Assembly (NCBI RefSeq): GCF_025465995.1
Contig: NZ_JANLNY010000028.1
Span: 248,001-312,000, forward strand
DNA: 64,000 bases
Direction of reading: 5' to 3'
DNA from: Pseudomonas sp. 5P_3.1_Bac2
GTDB lineage: Bacteria; Pseudomonadota; Gammaproteobacteria; Pseudomonadales; Pseudomonadaceae
Shown here: positions 52,740 through 60,280 of the stretch, piece by piece
Layout of the letters: each line of letters opens with the position of its first letter
Numbering within the stretch: position 1 is the stretch's first letter
Made by a program: the position numbers and the translations under genes
Notes under the pieces: model-generated
What the model saw: only the letters and a program-made list of their open reading frames with translations
The model's database searches: none
Told to the model about the DNA's origin: nothing

Positions 52740-54284
52740 ATGCAGCAACTCAATCCTTCCGAAATTAGTGAAATCATCAAGGGGCGCATCGAGAAACTCG
52801 ACGTCGCCTCCCAAGCCCGTAACGAAGGCACTATCGTGTCCGTCTCCGACGGTATCGTGCGCATTCACGGTCTCGCCGATGTGATGTACGGCGAAATGAT
52901 CGAGTTCCCGGGCAGTGTCTACGGTATGGCGCTGAACCTGGAGCAAGACTCCGTCGGTGCCGTAGTTCTGGGTGCGTACACCACCCTGGCCGAAGGCATG
53001 AGCGCCAAGTGCACCGGTCGCATCCTGGAAGTCCCGGTTGGTCCGGAACTGCTGGGCCGCGTCGTTGACGCACTGGGTAACCCAATTGACGGCAAAGGCC
53101 CGATCAACAACGTCGCTACCGACGCTGTGGAAAAGGTTGCGCCGGGCGTGATCTGGCGTAAGTCGGTCGACCAACCAGTACAGACTGGTTACAAGTCGGT
53201 TGACGCCATGATCCCGGTTGGCCGTGGCCAGCGTGAGCTGATCATCGGTGACCGTCAGATCGGTAAAACCGCTCTGGCCATCGACGCCATCATCAACCAA
53301 AAGAACAGCGGCATTAAGTGCGTTTACGTAGCGATCGGTCAGAAGCAATCGACCATCGCTAACGTGGTGCGCAAGCTGGAAGAAAATGGCGCGTTGGCTA
53401 ACACCATCGTGGTCGCGGCTTCCGCTTCCGAATCCGCTGCACTGCAGTTCATTGCACCGTACGCCGGTTGCACCATGGGCGAATACTTCCGCGACCGCGG
53501 TGAAGACGCGCTGATCGTTTATGACGATCTGTCCAAGCAAGCAGTGGCTTACCGCCAGATTTCCCTGCTGCTGCGCCGTCCACCAGGCCGTGAAGCTTAC
53601 CCAGGCGACGTGTTCTATCTCCACAGCCGTCTGCTGGAGCGTGCTTCGCGCGTTTCCGAAGAGTACGTCGAGAAGTTCACCAATGGCGCTGTGACTGGCA
53701 AAACCGGTTCCTTGACCGCTCTGCCAATCATCGAAACCCAGGCTGGCGACGTTTCCGCGTTCGTTCCGACCAACGTGATCTCGATCACCGACGGTCAGAT
53801 CTTCCTGGAATCGGCGATGTTCAACTCGGGTATCCGTCCTGCGGTCAACGCCGGTATTTCGGTATCCCGCGTGGGTGGTGCTGCACAAACCAAGATCGTT
53901 AAGAAGCTCTCCGGTGGTATCCGTACCGCTCTGGCTCAGTACCGTGAACTGGCGGCATTCGCCCAGTTCGCTTCTGACCTGGACGAAGCCACCCGTAAGC
54001 AACTTGAGCACGGTCAGCGCGTTACCGAGCTGATGAAGCAGAAGCAATATGCGCCAATGTCGATCGCTGACATGTCGCTGTCGCTGTATGCCGCCGAGCG
54101 TGGTTTCCTGCAGGACATCGAAGTAGCCAAAATTGGCGCCTTCGAACAGGCCCTGATCGCTTACTTCAACCGGGATCACGCCGCTCTGCTGGCGAAGATC
54201 AACGAGAAGGGTGACTTTAACGACGAAATCGACGCTGGCCTCAAAGCCGGTATCGAGAAGTTCAAAGCCACCCAAACCTGGTAA
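52740..54284 (+). CDS. atpA: ATP synthase F1 subunit alpha
   Basis: A 514-residue non-catalytic nucleotide-binding subunit. P-loop GDRQIGKTALA at about 169-179; the C-terminal signature region SAMFNSGIRPAVNAGISVSRVGG is intact. 21 bases after atpH. A hairpin with a GCGA tetraloop follows before atpG. Confidence 0.99.
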   Translation: MQQLNPSEISEIIKGRIEKLDVASQARNEGTIVSVSDGIVRIHGLADVMYGEMIEFPGSVYGMALNLEQDSVGAVVLGAYTTLAEGMSAKCTGRILEVPVGPELLGRVVDALGNPIDGKGPINNVATDAVEKVAPGVIWRKSVDQPVQTGYKSVDAMIPVGRGQRELIIGDRQIGKTALAIDAIINQKNSGIKCVYVAIGQKQSTIANVVRKLEENGALANTIVVAASASESAALQFIAPYAGCTMGEYFRDRGEDALIVYDDLSKQAVAYRQISLLLRRPPGREAYPGDVFYLHSRLLERASRVSEEYVEKFTNGAVTGKTGSLTALPIIETQAGDVSAFVPTNVISITDGQIFLESAMFNSGIRPAVNAGISVSRVGGAAQTKIVKKLSGGIRTALAQYRELAAFAQFASDLDEATRKQLEHGQRVTELMKQKQYAPMSIADMSLSLYAAERGFLQDIEVAKIGAFEQALIAYFNRDHAALLAKINEKGDFNDEIDAGLKAGIEKFKATQTW

Positions 54285-54292
54285 GCCGCAGT

Positions 54293-54310
54293 GGGGGCCG
54301 CGAGGCCCCC
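54293..54310 (+). other. Intercistronic RNA hairpin atpA-atpG
   Basis: GGGGGCC-GCGA-GGCCCCC: a perfect 7-bp GC stem with a GNRA tetraloop, 8 bases after the atpA stop. No T-tract follows and the operon continues, so it probably acts as an mRNA processing or stability element. Confidence 0.7.
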
Positions 54311-54334
54311 GCTTGCTAACCCGATAGGTGTCAA

Positions 54335-55195
54335 ATGGCAGGCGCAAAAGAGATTCGCAGCAAGATTGCGAGCATCAAAAGCACGCAGAAGATCACCAGC
54401 GCCATGGAGAAGGTGGCGGTCAGCAAAATGCGCAAAGCACAACAGCGCATGGCAGCTAGCCGTCCCTACGCGGAGCGTATCCGCCAGGTTATTGGTCATC
54501 TGGCCAACGCCAACCCGGAGTACCGCCACCCTTTCATGATCGAGCGCGAAGTTAAGCGTGTGGGTTATGTTGTGGTGAGCTCGGACCGTGGTCTGTGTGG
54601 TGGTCTGAACACCAACCTGTTCAAGGCTTTGGTCAAGGACATGGCGAGCAATCGCGAGCAAGGCGTAGAGATTGATCTCTGCGTAGTTGGCAGCAAAGGC
54701 GCGGCGTTTTTCCGCAACTTTGGTGGCAACATCGTTGCTGCGATCAGCCACCTGGGCGAAGAACCATCGATCAATGATCTGATTGGTAGCGTCAAGGTTA
54801 TGCTCGATGCCTACCTCGAAGGTCGCATCGATCGTCTGTCCGTGGTCTCGAACAAGTTCGTCAATACCATGACGCAAAAGCCGACAGTGGAGCAGTTAAT
54901 TCCGCTGGAAGCCGATCCGGATCAGGATCTTAAGCATCATTGGGATTACCTGTACGAACCTGACGCCAAAGAGCTGCTGGACGGCTTGATGGTGCGTTAT
55001 GTGGAGTCGCAGGTTTACCAAGCGGTGGTTGAGAACAACGCCGCTGAACAAGCGGCCCGGATGATCGCGATGAAGAACGCCACCGACAACGCTGGCGATC
55101 TGATCAAAGACTTGCAGTTGGTTTACAACAAAGCACGTCAGGCAGCGATTACCCAGGAAATTTCGGAAATCGTCGGCGGCGCTGCCGCGGTTTAA
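54335..55195 (+). CDS. atpG: ATP synthase F1 subunit gamma
   Basis: A 286-residue rotor shaft. N-terminal AGAKEIRSKIASIKSTQKITSAMEKVAVSKMRKAQ and C-terminal RQAAITQEISEIVGGAAAV coiled-coil helices are the family marks; SSDRGLCGGLNTNLFK lies in the globular part. Confidence 0.98.
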   Translation: MAGAKEIRSKIASIKSTQKITSAMEKVAVSKMRKAQQRMAASRPYAERIRQVIGHLANANPEYRHPFMIEREVKRVGYVVVSSDRGLCGGLNTNLFKALVKDMASNREQGVEIDLCVVGSKGAAFFRNFGGNIVAAISHLGEEPSINDLIGSVKVMLDAYLEGRIDRLSVVSNKFVNTMTQKPTVEQLIPLEADPDQDLKHHWDYLYEPDAKELLDGLMVRYVESQVYQAVVENNAAEQAARMIAMKNATDNAGDLIKDLQLVYNKARQAAITQEISEIVGGAAAV

Positions 55196-55225
55196 GCACG
55201 GTTCAAATATTCAGAGGAACCAAAG

Positions 55226-56602
55226 ATGAGTAGCGGACGTATCGTTCAAATCATCGGCGCCGTTATCGACGTGGAATTCCCGCGTGATCAAGTGCCGAGT
55301 GTTTATGAAGCGCTGAAAGTAGTCGGCGCCGAAACTACCCTGGAAGTTCAGCAGCAGCTGGGCGACGGCGTGGTTCGTACCATTGCGATGGGTTCGACCG
55401 AAGGCCTGAAACGTGGCCTGGACGTCGGCAGCACTGGCGCAGGTATCCAAGTACCGGTTGGGGTGAAAACCCTGGGCCGGATCATGGACGTGCTGGGCAA
55501 CCCAATCGACGAAGCTGGCCCGATTGGCGAAGAAGAGCGTTGGGGCATTCACCGTGCCGCACCGACCTACGCTGAGCAAGCTGGCTCCAACGAACTGCTG
55601 GAAACTGGCATCAAGGTTATCGACCTGGTTTGCCCGTTTGCCAAGGGCGGTAAAGTCGGTCTGTTCGGTGGTGCCGGTGTAGGCAAAACCGTAAACATGA
55701 TGGAACTGATCCGTAACATCGCCATCGAGCACAGCGGTTATTCCGTGTTCGCCGGTGTGGGTGAGCGTACTCGTGAGGGTAACGACTTCTACCACGAGAT
55801 GAAGGACTCCAACGTTCTCGACAAAGTAGCTCTGGTCTACGGTCAGATGAACGAGCCACCAGGTAACCGTCTGCGCGTAGCGCTGACCGGTCTGACCATG
55901 GCTGAGAAATTCCGTGATGAAGGCCGTGATGTTCTGTTCTTCGTGGACAACATCTACCGTTACACCCTGGCCGGTACTGAAGTATCCGCACTGCTGGGCC
56001 GTATGCCTTCCGCGGTGGGTTACCAGCCAACTCTGGCCGAAGAAATGGGCGTTCTGCAAGAGCGTATTACTTCGACCAAAACTGGCTCGATCACCTCGAT
56101 CCAAGCGGTATACGTACCAGCGGACGACCTGACTGACCCAAGCCCGGCGACCACCTTCGCCCACTTGGACGCCACCGTCGTACTGAGCCGTGACATCGCT
56201 TCCCTGGGTATCTACCCAGCGGTAGATCCACTGGACTCGACTTCGCGTCAGCTCGACCCGATGGTTATCGGTCAAGAGCACTACGACACCGCTCGTGGCG
56301 TGCAGTACGTTCTGCAGCGTTACAAAGAGCTGAAAGACATCATTGCGATTCTGGGTATGGACGAATTGTCCGAAGCAGACAAGCAACTGGTATCCCGTGC
56401 TCGTAAGATCCAGCGCTTCCTGTCCCAGCCGTTCTTCGTGGCCGAAGTCTTCACCGGCTCGCCAGGTAAGTACGTTTCCCTGAAGGACACCATTGCCGGC
56501 TTCAGCGGCATTCTGAAAGGTGACTACGATCACCTGCCAGAGCAGGCGTTCTACATGGTTGGCAGCATCGAAGAAGCTGTCGAAAAAGCGAAGAAACTGT
56601 AA
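55226..56602 (+). CDS. atpD: ATP synthase F1 subunit beta
   Basis: A 458-residue catalytic subunit. P-loop GGAGVGKTVNMMELI at about 149-163, catalytic GVGERTREGNDFYHEM (Glu and Arg), and PSAVGYQPTLAEEMG downstream. 30 bases after atpG with AGAGGAA ribosome site. Confidence 0.99.
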   Translation: MSSGRIVQIIGAVIDVEFPRDQVPSVYEALKVVGAETTLEVQQQLGDGVVRTIAMGSTEGLKRGLDVGSTGAGIQVPVGVKTLGRIMDVLGNPIDEAGPIGEEERWGIHRAAPTYAEQAGSNELLETGIKVIDLVCPFAKGGKVGLFGGAGVGKTVNMMELIRNIAIEHSGYSVFAGVGERTREGNDFYHEMKDSNVLDKVALVYGQMNEPPGNRLRVALTGLTMAEKFRDEGRDVLFFVDNIYRYTLAGTEVSALLGRMPSAVGYQPTLAEEMGVLQERITSTKTGSITSIQAVYVPADDLTDPSPATTFAHLDATVVLSRDIASLGIYPAVDPLDSTSRQLDPMVIGQEHYDTARGVQYVLQRYKELKDIIAILGMDELSEADKQLVSRARKIQRFLSQPFFVAEVFTGSPGKYVSLKDTIAGFSGILKGDYDHLPEQAFYMVGSIEEAVEKAKKL

Positions 56603-56610
56603 TCACCCGT

Positions 56611-56669
56611 GCACCCGGCAACGGGTGCTTACGGTCCGCCTGCCCAGCTACGGCTGGGTGAGCAGACCG
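56611..56669 (+). other. Two intercistronic RNA hairpins atpD-atpC
   Basis: First, GCACCCG-GCAA-CGGGTGC (56611-56628), a perfect stem with a GNRA tetraloop. Second, a larger stem (56632-56669) whose inner part is CCCAGC-TACG-GCTGGG and whose ends CGGTC/GACCG pair. They lie between the beta and epsilon genes and may lower epsilon expression or stabilise the beta message. Confidence 0.65.
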
Positions 56670-56685
56670 ATACGTGAGGTTAGAC

Positions 56686-57111
56686 ATGGCTATGACAGTC
56701 CATTGCGACATCGTCAGCGCAGAAGGCGAGATCTTCTCCGGTCTGGTCGAGATGGTGATTGCCCACGGTAACCTGGGTGACCTGGGGATTTCCCCTGGCC
56801 ACGCGCCGTTGATCACCGACCTCAAACCGGGGCCGATTCGTCTGATCAAGCAGGGTGGCGAAGCCGAGGTGTTCTACATCTCCGGTGGCTTCCTCGAAGT
56901 TCAGCCGAGTATGGTGAAAGTTCTCGCCGATACCGTGCAGCGTGCTGCCGATATCGATGAAGCTGCTGCTCAGGAAGCCCTCAAGGCTGCTGAGAAAGCC
57001 CTGAATGAGAAAGGCTCGGAATTCGACTACGGTTCCGCTGCCGCTCACCTGGCTGAGGTTGCAGCTCAGCTGCGGACCATCCAGCAGCTGCGCAAGAAGT
57101 TCGGCGGTTAA
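56686..57111 (+). CDS. atpC: ATP synthase F1 subunit epsilon
   Basis: A 141-residue subunit: N-terminal beta-sandwich (MTVHCDIVSAEGEIFSG, LGISPGHAPLITDLKPGPI) and a C-terminal helical hairpin that can inhibit ATP hydrolysis. The ATG at 56686 is chosen over one at 56674 since it follows the GTGAGGT ribosome site at proper distance. Last gene of the operon. Confidence 0.97.
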   Translation: MAMTVHCDIVSAEGEIFSGLVEMVIAHGNLGDLGISPGHAPLITDLKPGPIRLIKQGGEAEVFYISGGFLEVQPSMVKVLADTVQRAADIDEAAAQEALKAAEKALNEKGSEFDYGSAAAHLAEVAAQLRTIQQLRKKFGG

Positions 57112-57136
57112 TCCCCCGGCTTCATCGCAAACGATT

Positions 57137-57165
57137 AAAAGGGTAGCCTTGGCTACCCTTTTTCT
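57137..57165 (+). terminator. Terminator of the atp operon
   Basis: AAGGGTAGCC pairs with GGCTACCCTT and a T-rich tail (TTTTTCTTT) follows, 26 bases after the atpC stop. Confidence 0.9.
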
Positions 57166-57333
57166 TTGTCTGCAATTCGTAAATTTGCCCTACGCGTTGT
57201 CTAGGTTATGTACGAAAAGTCTCCGAGTGCTCAATAAGCATTCCGCAGTTTTTTAAGCCAGCATCCTCAAGTGCAGGTACTTTTCGTCCACCACATAAGC
57301 TGTGCGCCGTTTACTCAACAGGATCGTTAACCC

Positions 57334-58701
57334 ATGTCGCTCGATATCGTCATTCTCGCCGCCGGCCAAGGCACTCGTATGCGTTCGGCCTTGCCCAAAG
57401 TTCTGCATCCGGTGGCTGGCAAGCCCATGTTGGGCCATGTGATCGATACCGCGCGGCAACTTAAACCTCAAGGTATCCATGTCGTCATCGGCCATGGTGC
57501 AGAGAAAGTCCGTGAGCAGTTGGCCGCTGACGACCTGAACTTTGTCCTGCAAGCTGAGCAACTGGGCACTGGTCATGCTGTGGCTCAGGCCTTGCCGGCG
57601 TTGAGCGCTGAGCGCGTGCTGATTCTCTACGGCGACGTGCCGTTGATTGAGGCCGCGACCCTTGAGCGCTTGCTGGAACAGGTCAATGACCAGCAACTGG
57701 GCCTGCTCACCGTTAACCTGCAAGACCCAACCGGCTATGGCCGTATCGTCCGCGACGCCCAGGGCACGGTGCAGGCCATCGTCGAGCATAAGGACGCCAG
57801 CGAGGCGCAGCGCCTTATTCGCGAAGGCAACACCGGTATTCTTGCGGTGCCGGGCAAGCGTCTGGCGGACTGGTTGGGGCGTTTGTCCAACAGCAACGCC
57901 CAGGGCGAGTACTACCTGACTGACGTGATCGCCATGGCGGTGGCCGACGGTTTGGTGGTGGCCACCGAGCAGGCTCAGGATGAACTGGAAGTGCTTGGCG
58001 CCAACGACCGCATCCAACTCAGCCAGCTGGAGCGGCATTATCAATACCGCGCGGCGCGGCGCCTGATGGTGCAGGGCGTGACCCTGCTCGACCCGGCGCG
58101 CTTTGACCTGCGCGGTGAAGTGAGCGTGGGCCGTGATGTGACCATCGACGTGAATGTGATCCTCGAAGGCCAGGTGCTGATTGAGGACGGCGTGCAAATC
58201 GGCGCTAACTGCGTGATCAAAGACTCGATGTTGCGTGCCGGCGCTATCGTTAAGGCCAACAGCCACCTGGAAGGTGCTGAAGTGGGTGAGGGTGCTGATT
58301 GTGGGCCGTTTGCCCGTCTGCGCCCTGGTTCAGTGTTGGGCGCCAAGGCCCATGTGGGTAACTTCGTGGAGTTGAAGAATGCTGTGCTCGGGGCTGGCGC
58401 CAAAGCCGGTCACCTGAGCTATCTGGGCGATGCCGAGATCGGTGCGCGCACGAACATCGGCGCCGGTACCATCACCTGCAATTACGATGGCGCCAATAAA
58501 TTCCGCACGGTAATGGGCGAGGACGTGTTTATTGGCTCCAACAGCGCACTGGTGGCTCCGGTTACCCTAGGCGATGGCGCCACCACGGGTGCTGGTTCGG
58601 TGGTCACCAGCGACGTGCCGGCTAACACCTTGGCCGTGGGCCGTGCCAAGCAACGCAATATCGACGGCTGGAAGCGTCCGCTGAAGATTAAGCGCGACTA
58701 A
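57334..58701 (+). CDS. glmU: Bifunctional N-acetylglucosamine-1-phosphate uridyltransferase / glucosamine-1-phosphate acetyltransferase
   Basis: A 455-residue enzyme that makes UDP-GlcNAc for peptidoglycan and lipopolysaccharide. The N-terminal pyrophosphorylase domain has LAAGQGTRMRSALPKVLHPV (7-26). The C-terminal left-handed beta-helix of hexapeptide repeats (about 250-440) carries the acetyltransferase site (LSYLGDAEIG, NIGAGTITCNYDG). It lies upstream of glmR and glmS, which supply glucosamine-6-phosphate to the same pathway. Confidence 0.98.
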   Translation: MSLDIVILAAGQGTRMRSALPKVLHPVAGKPMLGHVIDTARQLKPQGIHVVIGHGAEKVREQLAADDLNFVLQAEQLGTGHAVAQALPALSAERVLILYGDVPLIEAATLERLLEQVNDQQLGLLTVNLQDPTGYGRIVRDAQGTVQAIVEHKDASEAQRLIREGNTGILAVPGKRLADWLGRLSNSNAQGEYYLTDVIAMAVADGLVVATEQAQDELEVLGANDRIQLSQLERHYQYRAARRLMVQGVTLLDPARFDLRGEVSVGRDVTIDVNVILEGQVLIEDGVQIGANCVIKDSMLRAGAIVKANSHLEGAEVGEGADCGPFARLRPGSVLGAKAHVGNFVELKNAVLGAGAKAGHLSYLGDAEIGARTNIGAGTITCNYDGANKFRTVMGEDVFIGSNSALVAPVTLGDGATTGAGSVVTSDVPANTLAVGRAKQRNIDGWKRPLKIKRD

Positions 58702-58759
58702 GCTGCCCTTAGCTATCCACCTGTGGATAACAGACCTTAACAGCAGTAGGAGCCAGAGC

Positions 58760-59371
58760 ATGTTCGGAGTCACTGATTACGGCGCCTTTGTGGTGGCCTT
58801 TATCGTGTTGCTGATGATTCCTGGGCCGGGCAACCTGGCGCTGATCTTATCCACAGGCAAGGGCGGCATTCGCGGCGGTATCGCTTCCACCTTCGGCATC
58901 ATCTTCGGTGATCAGGTATTGATGTGGCTGGCGGTGGCGGGTGTAGCGGCCTTGCTAAAAGCCAATCCGGCGGCGTTTCACTTGGTGCAGTGGGTCGGTG
59001 CGGCGTATTTGGTGTATCTGGGCTTGAGGATGTTCTTCGCCAAGCCGGGGCAGGGCCCGAGTATCAATATCGAGGCGCGCCGTTACTTGTGGCAGACCCT
59101 GTTGATCACCCTGTTTAATCCCAAGGCGATCATCTTCTACATGGCCTTTTTTCCGCTGTTTATTGATCCGCAAACCCATCAGGGCATGCTCACCTTCGGC
59201 TTTATGGCCCTGACCATCATCGTGCTGACCTTTATCTACGGCCTGATCGTGGTGCTGCTGACTTACTTCCTCGCCGAACGCCTGCGCGCTAACCCCAAGG
59301 TGGCGCGTTGGATGGAGCGCTTGGCCGGAGTCTGTCTGATTGGTTTCGGTGTGAAACTTACCCTGCAATAG
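58760..59371 (+). CDS. LysE/RhtB-family amino acid exporter
   Basis: A 203-residue inner-membrane protein with about six hydrophobic helices. The family signature is IPGPGNLALILSTGKGGIRGGIASTFGIIFGD near the N-terminus, with NPKAIIFYMAFFPLFI in the middle. Members export amino acids such as lysine, threonine or homoserine; the substrate is unknown. It is inserted between glmU and glmR with 58 bases on the left and about 130 on the right. An in-frame DnaA box (58847-58855) encodes Leu-Ser-Thr. Confidence 0.92.
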   Translation: MFGVTDYGAFVVAFIVLLMIPGPGNLALILSTGKGGIRGGIASTFGIIFGDQVLMWLAVAGVAALLKANPAAFHLVQWVGAAYLVYLGLRMFFAKPGQGPSINIEARRYLWQTLLITLFNPKAIIFYMAFFPLFIDPQTHQGMLTFGFMALTIIVLTFIYGLIVVLLTYFLAERLRANPKVARWMERLAGVCLIGFGVKLTLQ

Positions 59372-59464
59372 CTTTGCCTGTGGATAAAGCAGTAAGCCGC
59401 CTATTGATGGTGGTTTTACTGACCAATCGTCGTTTTTCCTGTTGACGTCGCGCAACGATTCGGC

Positions 59465-59496
59465 TTTCATTCGAAATATTAACTTTCGGATCGAAA
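59465..59496 (+). promoter_or_regulatory. Tandem operator-like repeats before glmR
   Basis: Two inverted repeats lie side by side: TTTC-ATTC-GAAA (59465-59476) and TTTCG-GAT-CGAAA (59484-59496), about 19 bases centre to centre. They end 6 bases before the glmR start, covering its ribosome site. TTTCG/CGAAA half-sites are typical of DeoR-family operators, so autoregulation is likely. Confidence 0.55.
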
Positions 59497-59502
59497 CTTA
59501 AG

Positions 59503-60270
59503 ATGTCGAAGCGCAACACTCCACAACGTCGCCACACCATTCTCGCCTTGCTGGCAGAGCAGGGCGAGGTGAGTGTGGATGAACTGTCCAAAGCCTTTGC
59601 TACTTCCGAAGTGACCATCCGCAAAGATTTGGCGGCACTGGAGAAGAACGGCCTGCTGCTGCGCCGTTATGGCGGCGCGGTACCGATGCCGCAGGAGCTG
59701 ATCAACGACAGCCAACCGGTCTCGCAAGCCAAGCAAGCCATTGCCCGCGCCGGCGTTGCGCTGATCCGCGAACATGCGCGGATCATCATCGACAGCGGCA
59801 CCACCACGGCGGCGATGATTCCGCAGCTAGGGCACAAGCCGGGTCTGGTGGTGATGACCAATTCGCTGAACGTGGCCCGCGCCATCAGCGAGTTGGAGCA
59901 CGAGCCGGTGTTGCTGATGACTGGCGGCACCTGGGACCCGCACTCGGAGTCGTTCCAGGGCCAAGTCGCCGAACAGGTGCTGCGCTCCTACGACTTCGAC
60001 CAGCTATTTATCGGCGCCGATGGCATCGACCTCATGCGCGGTACCACCACCTTCAACGAACTGCTCGGCCTAAGCCGGGTGATGGCCGAAGTGGCCCGCG
60101 AAGTGGTGGTGATGGTCGAGAGCGACAAGATCGGCCGCAAGATTCCTAACCTGGAGCTGCCCTGGAGCAGTATCCATACCCTGATTACCGACGAGCGCTT
60201 AAGCAGCACGGCTCGTGAACAATTGAGCGCGCGTGGAATCAAGCTGATCTGCGCGGCGCTGGACGCTTAA
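59503..60270 (+). CDS. glmR: DeoR-family transcriptional regulator of amino-sugar genes
   Basis: A 255-residue regulator. An N-terminal DeoR helix-turn-helix (RRHTILALLAEQGEVSVDELSKAFATSEVTIRKDLAALEKNGLLLRRYGGA, read in parts) precedes a sugar-phosphate-binding DeoRC domain (IIDSGTTTAAMIPQL, FIGADGID, ESDKIGRK). The position directly upstream of glmS, 10 bases apart, matches glmR of other Pseudomonas, thought to respond to amino-sugar phosphates. Confidence 0.9.
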   Translation: MSKRNTPQRRHTILALLAEQGEVSVDELSKAFATSEVTIRKDLAALEKNGLLLRRYGGAVPMPQELINDSQPVSQAKQAIARAGVALIREHARIIIDSGTTTAAMIPQLGHKPGLVVMTNSLNVARAISELEHEPVLLMTGGTWDPHSESFQGQVAEQVLRSYDFDQLFIGADGIDLMRGTTTFNELLGLSRVMAEVAREVVVMVESDKIGRKIPNLELPWSSIHTLITDERLSSTAREQLSARGIKLICAALDA

Positions 60271-60280
60271 GGAGAAGACT

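Noticed and set aside
52695..56533. Long minus-strand open frames opposite atpA and atpD
   Set aside because: Shadows of highly biased codon use in the atp operon; no domain and no conserved start.
60150..60280. glmS ribozyme upstream of glmS
   Set aside because: Only 10 bases separate glmR and glmS, and this ribozyme is known from Gram-positive bacteria.
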